From: Auxenochlorella pyrenoidosa
Taxonomy: Eukaryota; Chlorophyta; Trebouxiophyceae; Chlorellales; Chlorellaceae
DNA length: 15,852 bases
Assembly (NCBI GenBank): GCA_001430745.1
Contig: KQ482032.1
Span: 738,365-754,216, forward strand
Direction of reading: 5' to 3'
Below the pieces are notes generated by a model, which was not told the origin of the DNA, did not search any database, and saw only the letters and a program-made list of their open reading frames with translations. The position numbers and the translations under genes were made by a program. Positions 1 through 8,700 of the stretch are shown piece after piece (position 1 is the stretch's first letter; each line of letters starts with the position of its first letter).

Positions 1-3000
1 ATTGGCGACGTGGCCGCCTGGGCGCTGCAGTGCACATACGCCGCCAAGCTGGCCATGCTGGTGCTGCCCGAGGCGCGGCTGACAGTGCCCCTGCTGGGCC
101 TGCTGCTGGCGGCCTCGCCGCCGCTGCTGCTGCGCGGCGGCGGCATCCGGCGGGACCACCCCGGGCGCGATCGCCCACGCCGGCTGCGCCCCTGGCAGGG
201 CCTGGGCCTGGCGGTGGCGGTGCTGGCGGCGGTGGCGGCGGCGCGCTTCGCCGTGTTTGACATTGCGCAGTTTGCGCTGGACCGGCGGCCGTCAGAGGCG
301 CTCATGGCGGGCCTGCTGCTCCTGCTGTGCGCGCTGGGCTGCCTGCCCCTGGTGCAGCGCTACTACCCGCACTCACAGCCGGCCAAGCGCGCGCTGCTGC
401 TCGCCGTCGCGCTGGCCGCGCTGCTGGCGCTGCTGCGCCCGCCGCTGCCCATCCGGGGCGGCGCGGAGTGCCCAGACCTGCCCTTTGGGCTGTGCCCGCG
501 GCTCTGGGACAAGGAGCACGTGCCAGAGCACGAGATGGATGATGTGGCTGTGTGGGGTGAGTGCGAGCAGGCTGTCGGGGGCCTGCCTGTAATCGTTCAC
601 GCTACAGGGGAGAGACGTAGCATGTGCATAGCTCTTGTGTCATACTGCCAAATCCAGCACATGCGTCGCTGCACGGCCCGTCACTCTTGCGGCGGCCTTC
701 CCGTGCGCCTCTCCCCGCCCGCAGGCGACGGCCTGCGGCGGCGCACGCACTGGCCGCTCTGGCTCATGACGCTGGCCGCCTTTTTGGGGCTGTGCGCGGT
801 GACCCAGACCGGCGGTGGCGCGGTGGGGGCGCTGGTGCGCACAGCGCAGGCGGCGGGCGCAGCAGCCTCTGTGGCCGCCTACCTGGCACTGGAGTTCTTC
901 CCGGGGCTGCCGCTGGTGCAGGTGGGCTGGGCGGGGGCTGGGCACGTTGTTAGGCTGGCTGCTTGCCTGCTTGGCCAACCTCTTGTCAGGAAATGCTTCC
1001 TGCTTGTGGCACCTGGCCCTGGTTCTTTGTTGGGCTTGGCTTGTTGCCTTGCTGGTGCCTCGCCTTTCTGCAGAGTTCCCGCAGGTGAGGACTGCTTCGA
1101 GCGTGAGCCGACTGGCTGGCTGGCAGCGGTGCAGCAGGGCGGCATGAACCAACCGCCCCCCGCCTGCCCTCCCTGCCCTGTGCAGATCGTCATCCTTGTG
1201 GGCGCCCTCCTTGCCGCCCTCTTCCTGGTGCTGCTCCAGCTGCCGGTGCCGGGCGCCTCGGCCCTCATGCCCCTGCTGGGCGCCGCCTGGGCGGCCAGCC
1301 TGCCGCTGGCGCTGCTGGCGCAGGCCGTCAGCGCGCTGCCGCCGCTGCCAGAGACGGCGGAGCGGCTGCTGCCCGACTCCACGCGGGAGCTCGATGAGGA
1401 GCGGCGGGATGCCATCTGGTGGGGGCCGCGCCGCGCCTTGCTGCCGCCGTCTGGCCCCTGGCAGCCCCGGCTGAGCCTGCGCAGCTGCGATGTACACAGC
1501 GGCAGCAGGCAGGCTGCATGCCTCCCCCTAGTGTGCTTCCCGCGACCGCTCACGGCCGCCACCCAGTCCGCCTCGTAACCCCTCCCTCCCTCCCTGCCCA
1601 CCTCCCCCGCCGTCCCGCAGGACCGCCGTGCTGGCCGTGTACGCAGCCGAGTCCCTGCTGCTCGCCTTCTCGCTCAAGCTGCGCGTGTCGGCGGCGCTGG
1701 CAGGGCACCGCGCGCCGCGCCCCGCCGCCCCCGCCGCCGCCGCCGCACTGGGCCTGGACGACGCCTCTTTCCACCGCGCAGCCTCCTTCCTGGGCCAGTG
1801 CATGCCCACCTACGCGGCGGCGCCCGGAGCGGGCAGGCCGCTTAAGGTGGGGGACCAGGGGGGCAGCCTGCAGGGCTCCTGGCTGGGAGGGCTGCTGCTA
1901 GGCCAGGTGCGAGCTGGCCTCGCGGCGGCAAGCGTTGGCCGCGTTGGGCCGTGCTGCGGCCCGGCTGAGTGAGTGTGTGTGGGTTGGCTACATGCGCCGA
2001 CGCACGCTTGCCCAGCCCTGCCCCCCCCGCTGTGCAGGGCGCCGCGGGCGCGGCGCTGCAGCGGCTGGCGCAGGACGGGCTGGCCTGGGTGCCCACCTGC
2101 TGCAACCTGGCCACCCTGCTGTGCTTTGGGCTCTGCCTGGCTCTCAACTTCCAGGTGCGAGGGGGGCCGCAGGCGGCAGGGCGTCGCGCGAGAGCCAGAG
2201 CTGCGCTGTGGTCGCTAGGATTTGCTTGGGTTTGCGCGCGTGCATGAGAGCGCCCCTTTCTGCCTGAGGGCGTGCGCTTCCCGCCTCTTGCCACCCGCAG
2301 CTGGCTGCGCCCCTTTGCCGCCTTGTGCCCTTGCGACCCCACTTGGCTGCCCTCCCCAGCCCCCACCACCCCACCCATCCCACCCACCCTGCCCCCACCC
2401 CCTTACCCTCCCGTAGATCAGCGGCGGCGTACCCGCCGCCATCCTGCTGCTGGCCCCCGTGCTGCTGCTGCTCTCCCAGGACCCGCTGCTGCTGCGCTCC
2501 CTGGAGGACCGCCGCCGCTACGCGCCGCCCGCCGCCGCCGTCACCGCCTACCTGGCGGGCACGGCGGTGTGGCAGCTGGCGGGGGAGGCCAGCGAGCTGG
2601 GGGTGTCGGGCCTGGTGGGCTACCTGGCCAGGAATGCGGCCTGCCTGCTGGCCACGCTGCCCTGCCAGGTGCTGCTGCTGGCGTGGCTGTGGAGCAAGCG
2701 AAAGGTGTGCGCGGGGCGGGGCAGCGTTGCAGCCGAGTGGAAAGCGGTCACAGCCACACGTGCCTGGTAGCCGCGAGTCAGTAGGAGCAGCGGCCGAGAA
2801 GGCAGCAGCAGCGCAGTTGGCGTGCAGCCTTGCTTTGCCGTGCTGTGCCATGCAAGTTCGCCTGCCTGGTGCTCCGCCGGCAGCGTCCCATGATGTGCCC
2901 TGCCCCCGCCCTCCTGCTGCGCCCGCTGCAGCCTTCGGTCCTGCGGCTGCTGGCGCTGGCGCCGCTCAGCCTGTGGGCGCTGTGGGCCACCGACATGGAC

Positions 3001-3096
3001 GAAGTGAAGATCAGCGCGGGGGTCAGCCTGGCGGCGGCCACGGTGCAGCTGCTGTCGGCGCAGCAGAGCATGCAGGCGGGCCGTGCGCTCATTTGA
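1..3096 (+). CDS. NEF1: NEF1 (NO EXINE FORMATION 1)-like polytopic membrane protein, C-terminal part, 5' partial
   Basis: Exons are 1-556, 725-921, 1186-1418, 1621-1846, 2038-2154, 2417-2704 and 2932-3096. They join in phase to 593 residues plus TGA. The frame is open from base 1, so the start lies outside the window; plant NEF1 is about 1,100 residues, so roughly the second half is here. Matches I recall from plant NEF1 run in order: QCTYAAKLAML, ASPPLLL, RPWQG, the PPLP segment, DDVAVWG, the HWPLWLM segment, VYAAESLLLAFSLKL, DGLAWVPTCCNLATLLCF, APVLLLLSQDPLL, RRRY, and a tail ending QQSMQAGRALI. The protein is mostly hydrophobic helices, with about a dozen or more membrane spans. In Arabidopsis the protein is needed for pollen exine and is reported as plastid-linked; the algal role is unknown. 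Two splice sites are uncertain: the donor after 1418 could instead be after 1448, and the donor after 1846 could be after 1906, also in frame. Confidence 0.86.
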
Positions 3097-3772
3097 CCGC
3101 CGCCCCGCTCCACCTGGGCTGGCTGCGGCTTGCACGCGGCAGGCGGACAAGTCTGGGTCCAGGCTGCGTGCTCCACTTCCTCCTCCCTGCTCCCAAGCCG
3201 CCAGCGAGGAGCTGCAGCGAGGGCGACTGCAGTGGAGCACCCCGCTGCTCTCCCTGCCGCGGCACGCCGTCCTGCCTACGGTGCCGCACCCTTGGTGTAC
3301 GACCTATACGCCCTGTTTTCTTTGCTCTTTTGCACTTGACGCGCCATTAAAGCAGGCCCCGCGTGTTTGTGCTTGTACCAGGCAGGAGGGAGGCGGTGTC
3401 GAATTGAGAAGGGTGCCGATGGGCCAGCCGTGAACTAAACCCAACCCCGGATCCATCCTGGCTGCCCATGCCTGCAAGAGCAGCGCCCGGATTGTTGCTT
3501 ATGAATCAGGTTTGCGCGCCTCAAATTCATAAACATGCTGCAGTGCACAACGCAGCGGTCTGATTGTCCTGTCGCATTTGGTCGCTCGTCTCGTCTCGTC
3601 GCCCACTCTTCCACCCTTTTGGACTCCCTGAAGCTAAAAGACCGGGCAATGGCTCACGAAGAACTGTCGTGCGTGGGAGACGGACCCGGGGCTCGTCTTC
3701 TGTAGCTTGTGACCTGCCCTCAGCCTGCACCCGCCTTGAACGGACCCTGCGCTCGACTGTGGAGCTTTTGTA
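3097..3772 (+). other. Intergenic: NEF1-like 3' UTR and upstream region of the small gene
   Basis: No convincing exon is seen in these 676 bases. They should hold the 3' UTR of the NEF1-like gene and the promoter and 5' UTR of the next gene, both on the + strand. An ATTAAA lies at 3346-3351. The only TGTAA, the usual polyadenylation signal of Chlamydomonas-type algae, is at 3769-3773. A pyrimidine-rich stretch near 3578-3615 looks like 5' UTR or promoter. A 56-codon frame from an ATG at 3535 to a TAG at 3703 is open, but no downstream exon supports it as well as the ATG at 3773. Confidence 0.5.
3585..3600 (+). repeat. CTCGT x3 tandem microrepeat
   Basis: Three perfect copies of CTCGT in a row plus one extra C, in a pyrimidine-rich stretch about 175 bases upstream of the small gene's proposed ATG. 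It may be part of a 5' UTR or promoter; no function can be read from the sequence. Confidence 0.6.
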
Positions 3773-3773
3773 A
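3769..3773 (+). terminator. Candidate TGTAA polyadenylation signal overlapping the next ATG
   Basis: TGTAA is the common poly(A) signal in Chlamydomonas and related green algae. This copy would give the NEF1-like gene a 3' UTR of about 690 bases. It shares its last A with the proposed ATG of the small gene (TGTAATG), so either the transcripts overlap or the match is chance. Confidence 0.3.
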
Positions 3774-5315
3774 TGCACGCGCGAGAGTCTGAAGACGAGC
3801 AGGCACAGCCGTCGCCGCCCAAGTGACGCCTGCCGAGTACCGCAGCCCGGCCCTGTATAGCACGTCTGCCCTTGCCTGCAGACTGACAAACCAGTCGCCT
3901 TTCATCTCTACCCCGTGCTGCACAGGAGGGGCGAGAAGGCGGCGATCAGCCGTGCAGTGCACGGGGGCGGAGAGGTGAGGCTTAGCCTTTGGCACCAGCT
4001 TGCGCGGAGAGACCATGGCATATCTGCACTGCCCTACATCTCAACCCCAGCTATCTTTTCCGCAGGTTCACTTCACCGAAAAGCACCCCGAGAAGGCATC
4101 GGCGGCAGAGCAGTATCGCAAGCAGGTGGGTGCATAGGCTGGCAGGGGCCAGGAGGGCCCAAAACGCCGACCCGCCTGTCTGCTGCTTTGCCCTGCGTCA
4201 CCTTTGCCTATGTGGCTTTGGCCTGCGTCACCTGCCTTCCCCTTCTGCATCAGGTGCCAGTGGCATAGGGAGAAGCACAGTAGCTGCGCATATTCGACCG
4301 CTCAGCATTCTGGCTTGGCACAGCCCTGCTTTCACTGCTTCCCACCCTCACGCCTGCAGCTTGAGGCCAAGGAGCACCCGGGCCACAAGGGCCACAAGGA
4401 GGAGCCTGCCCACTACAAGCGTGGCGAGCTGACGTGAGTTTGTGAGAGGATCTGCACGCGCAAGCTAGCCCCTATCAGGACTTTGCCACACAATGTGGGG
4501 CTGCATCTGCGAATGCAAGTGCTGTGCAGCCTGCTAAAAGCTGGCATGTCAGGCTGGGCGCCCCGCCACGGCGGCGCAAGTGAGCCGCCTGAACATGCGT
4601 GGCCTCTGCGCCTGCTGCCTGCCCCGTGCAGCCAGGGCGAGAAGTCGGCAGTGTCGCGCGCTGTGAGCCCAACCTGCGGGCCGGCCACTGTGCCAGCCTG
4701 GCAGCCCACACACGCTTGTGCTTGTCAGCCCCATGCGCACTTGCTAGCCCCATGCCATGCGCCCTGCTCCTGCATTGGAGGCGCATTTCGTGCTGCGGGC
4801 CCCCATCCTTGCCCACCGCACTGTCCTGCTGCACCCTGGCCGACCTGCGCTGCCTGCAGGTGCACGGCGGCAAGCCTGTGGAGGACCTGCCCTTCGTGCA
4901 GGGTGAGCCCTTGCCTCAGTGCAAGGCCAGGCTTCCCCCCGCTGTGACCTCAGCACACAAGGGCAGCTTGCAGGCAGGCGTGCCCGGCAACGGAAGCGGG
5001 GTGAGGCCCTCCATGCAGTGCATGTCATGCAGCTGGATGGCGGGCTTGCCTCGCTGCCAACTGACCCTGCTTGCGATGATGCGCCGCCTGCCCTGCAGGG
5101 CACCCACAGAAGCTGGAGCGTGCCCGCTCCTTTGCAGAGAAGGCAAGTCGGGCAAGGTGCTGAGGTGGCGGGATGCCCTTGGGCCGGCCAACCTGATGGC
5201 GTCCCGACAGGTGGGCCTGTCAGGCAGGCTGGAAACACACACGCAAGTTAAGCAGGACCTTCTCTGATACACTGCACTTCCCTGCCAACAGGTGGAAAAG
5301 GGCGAGCATGCTTGA
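3773..5315 (+). CDS. Unrecognised small hydrophilic protein with a duplicated GEK-A-SRAVHGG motif
   Basis: Proposed exons are 3773-3822, 3926-3974, 4066-4125, 4360-4433, 4632-4662, 4860-4902, 5099-5142 and 5292-5315 (TGA). They total 375 bases, giving 124 residues. All phases agree, including two split codons around the 31-base fifth exon. The last intron has a GC donor (AAG|GCAAGT). I do not recognise the family. The product is strongly charged, rich in Lys, Glu, His and Gly, with no membrane segment or signal peptide. Motif copy 1 (RGEKAAISRAVHGG) is in exon 2; copy 2 (QGEKSAVSRAVHGG) is split over exons 5 and 6. Between them lie EKHPEKASAAEQYRKQ and the His/Lys-rich KEHPGHKGHKEEPAHYKRGE. 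Composition recalls hydrophilin or LEA-type proteins, but that is only an impression. The first exon is the weakest part. An alternative enters exon 2 through an acceptor at 3881 from an ATG at 3535 or 3649. Confidence 0.62.
5143..5291 (+). other. GC-AG intron in the small hydrophilic-protein gene
   Basis: The donor AAG|GCAAGT is the classic strong GC donor, and the acceptor is CCAACAG. Splicing here is phase 0 and adds VEKGEHA and a stop to the exon ending RARSFAEK. Reading on without splicing reaches TGA after six codons. A GT at 5156 would give a different phase. Support comes from the reading frame only, because the protein has no recalled homologue. Confidence 0.6.
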
Positions 5316-5784
5316 GCCTGGCAGGAGGCCTGGCCGGAGGCTGGCGGTAGCCCTGCCGCAGACAGCATCCCCTTGCGATGGCCCGCGAGCGGTTGACCTT
5401 GCAAGCTACCTCCGGCAGTTGACGTTCCAGCTGGATTGCTGGTGTTTCCCGATGACTAGCAGTGACGATGACGAGGCAGCAAGGCAGCAGCGATCACTTT
5501 CAGCCGGATCGATCAGCTCGGGTCTGACGAGGCAGCCTGGCAGCCCAACACGGTGTGCACAAGCGGGGGTGCCGACGACTGTACAGCACATGTGCCCCTG
5601 TTTATATCTCACTTCATCGGCTGCCTATGACTTGCACGCTGGAAAGACGGTTCATGAACGTGTGACTGATGCACAGCGAAAGCGCCAGCAAGAGGGTTCA
5701 GCGCAGACTTTTCACAATGCAACGCAGGCTACCGACTCCTTGCAAGAACCATGTGGCGCCTGCTGTAGCTGCCCTCCCCATCTA
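5316..5784. other. Convergent intergenic region (two 3' UTRs)
   Basis: These 469 bases lie between the stop codons of the small + strand gene and the - strand phosphofructokinase-like gene, so they should hold both 3' UTRs. A + strand frame is open across much of it (5308-5859) but has no recognisable protein character. I found no TGTAA on either strand and no repeat or RNA gene. Confidence 0.5.
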
Positions 5785-8700
5785 TCAGAAGTTGGGCTGA
5801 CCGATGGCCGCCCGCAGCCGTCCCCACAACTCGCCGTGCGGATCCATCTGGCGCGGTAGCAAGAAAGAGGAGAGGCTTGTTGGAAGGGAGGTTTCACGAA
5901 CGGCAGGAAGACCAAAGGCTGCATGCAGGCGGGCATGCACATCCACAGAAAGCGGGTGCGTCAGGTTGAGTTGTCGCAGCTTGCTGGCGGGCGCCCAGCT
6001 GCATGTGCAGCCGACTAGGCTTGCTGACTCAGTCGCACCTGGCGTGGCGCCTGTGCCAGCAGGCTCAGCGGCAGCAGCACCATGTAGTTGTTCAGCTGGC
6101 CCACGGCTGCAGCCACACAAACATGGATGGCAGAGTGCAAGGATCAGCAGCGTCACTCGTGCGGTGAAGTCCAAGTCCACAGGCATGCCACGCATTCCAC
6201 CCAGCGCGCCGAGCCTGCCGGCCTGCTCACCCACTCCGGTGTACCCCGCAAAGGCGGCGTGCACCGCGCCATGCGCCACCATCTTGCAGTGCACCCTGCA
6301 GCAGGGGCGCCAACGGGGCTTTGGGGGCCCGGGTCCCAGGTGAGGTGGCGGCCAGGCTGCCGCACCCTCCAAGCCCAATTCCAGGCCATGCACGTGTGCA
6401 GTCTGTGCCGCTGGGCTGCCTTGGGAGCCTACCTGTCGTCAGAGGTGGCCGGGATGCTGCGCAAAATGTAGCTCGGGTCGATGTACCTGCTCCCAGGGGA
6501 GGGTGCTCACAAGCTCAGGGCTGCACAGGCATGCCAGAGGATGGCAGCTGGGCGGCGGAACGGAACCCTCACTTGCAGTCCACGTCGGGCAAGTGCTTGC
6601 GGATCTCGGCCTTGAGCCAGAAGCCCACGTCCGTCTCCCGGCACTCAAAGGGGTCCTGCGCGGGGCAGAACGGCATGGCAGCATGGCGGGGGCAATGCGG
6701 AGGGGTGACATGGGGGGGGGGCGGGGAGCCGGGCTGCAGGAAGGCGGCGGGCATACGAGTGCAAGGGCTGGTGACGGTGACTGCATGTTGGGAAGCGGTC
6801 GTTCAAACCCTGCCCGCTGAGCAATCCCCCTCCTAGCATGCCCACCGAATCCAGGCTGCAGTGCGGGAAGCGCTCCTGTGCGCATCATGGTGGAGGCAAT
6901 GAAAGTGCAGAATGAGTTGCAGGCGTGATGATTTAACGTGGACCTGCACGTTGTCACCCCGTTCTGCAGGTCTATGTTGCAAGATCCATTGCAGTTAGAC
7001 AGACTTTGAGCCCAAACAAGCAGGTCTGCCCAGCTGGCTTACGGTGCGTACGCTCTCCCATAACTCCTGGCTGCAGCAACACCAGCCTGCCCAACATGGC
7101 GATGGGCTAGCTACACCCAGCCCCGCACCTTGGCACTCACCTGGCCCGCCCCCTCGGCAATACACACCACCACGTGCCCCCGCTCCTCCAGTATCTTCTC
7201 CATGTGGGAGATGACTGCCTCCAGATGGAACGGCACCTGGAGGGGTTAGCGGGGCCGCATGGCATGCCGGCCTCCTTGATTGGAGGAAGGGATCCCGAAC
7301 CTTGCTGAGCCAGCTGCCTGCTTGTGGCCTCTGGCAGTGGGCTTGCCCAACGGCGGGAACAGGGAGCCTCTCTGGGCGGCTCCGCGCGCTAAGCTGCGGG
7401 CAAGGCAGAGGTCCAGGCACATAACATGCAATTCATCTCCCCACTCCTGCAGTTGCCTCACCTCGGGGACCAGCACAATGTCCACCAGGCCCGAGGACAG
7501 GGCTGCCTGCAAAACAGTGGACAGGTGGGGCCAGGGGCATGCGATGCAGGAGTAACCTCCAAGCCAGCCCTGGACCATGTATGATGCGAGGACAGGAGTG
7601 CCCTCGTGCTGCGTCGAGCTCCTTGGAGGCGTGGCCGACATGCCGCTGAAAGCAAAATCTGCGATTTGCGGGGACAGGCATCCCAAGCTCACCAGTATTC
7701 CTGCCCTCTCCTGCCCTGCCCTCCTCCCCTCGCCTCGCCTTGACAGCGATGAAGCCGCTGTGCTTGCCCATGAGTTTGACGATGCCCACGCCGCGGTACG
7801 CGCTGGTGGCCTCCACCTGCAGTAGGGGGTTGGACTTGAAGGGCTAGTGGGAGCGGCTGGGACAGCAATTACTGCTGCAGGCCGCCCAATTCCACAGCAT
7901 TCTGCTTGCAACGACCGGACTGCAAGCGTGCCTTGCGCGCTGTCTGAAGGGCCTCGCTCCGGCACCTGCTCCATACCTTGGCAGCCAGCAGCGCCTTCTG
8001 CGCCTCCTCCACTGCAGTCTCGTACCCAAAGCACTTGTCCAGCTGCCAAAGGCGGGTGGCGGGGGGCTTGGGTGAGATGGGAGGGCCTCCGAGCTCTCGC
8101 CCTGGGCTCCAGAAGGGGTGCTCTGCTCAGGAGCAGCCTGGGACAAGCATGGCCGCTGACCCCAAGGCCCAGCCGCTGCGCGCAGGCACACCCCATTGCC
8201 CGCACAGCGCCCCACCAGGAGCAGGTCGTTGTCGATGCTCTTGGGCAGGACCACCACGGCGCAGGGCACGTTCAGGCGCTCGCACATGCTCTGCGCAGGG
8301 ACGGGTGCAGGGAAGGGTGCTGCCGGTTTGACCTGCACAGCACGGCAAATGTGGCCGCAGAACAGATCCACAAACTTTGAAACCATGCACTGCATGGGGC
8401 TGGTCGGAGTCATGCTTTATAAAAAGGGCTGGCGCCTGTGCACGAGCAGCTTGCCTGGATGGCCCCCGCCGAGGAGATCTCGTGTCTGCCGCCAATCACG
8501 AACAGCATGTCTATGGCGATGAGATCTGCAGCAGCCAGCGACAGTGCCCCCGCCTCGACCCCGCCCTTACGTAGCAGTGCGCCGGTTCCCCTAGCAATGG
8601 CAGCGGGGGTGACAGCTGCAAGCCGTCTTGTTCACCTGCCGACCTCGCTCAGCTGCGGGCACGCATCGCAGCCCTTGTGCCCGGTTGTGCTGCCATACCC

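Noticed and set aside
10..1578. Reading 10-1578 as one uninterrupted 522-codon exon
   Set aside because: Segments 557-724 and 922-1185 have GT...AG ends, codon composition unlike the flanks, and break the NEF1 alignment. Removing them restores continuous similarity.
5308..5859. 183-codon + strand open frame between the convergent genes
   Set aside because: It lacks recognisable protein character, overlaps the tail of the small gene in another frame, and runs antisense into the phosphofructokinase-like last exon.
6795..6825. GTTCAAACC resembling a tRNA T-loop
   Set aside because: The flanking bases do not form the five-pair T stem, and no acceptor or anticodon arm is found in the surrounding intron.
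8416..8427. TTTATAAAAAGG, a good TATA-box match on the + strand
   Set aside because: It lies inside a phosphofructokinase-like intron on the opposite strand. No + strand gene follows, and on the gene strand it reads as ordinary pyrimidine-rich intron.
8455..8525. GGRHE explained as a frameshifted GGDGT
   Set aside because: Dropping one base gives GGDT locally but puts the following SSAGAIQ out of frame, and that segment aligns by length with plant PFK. A simple single-base error does not account for it.
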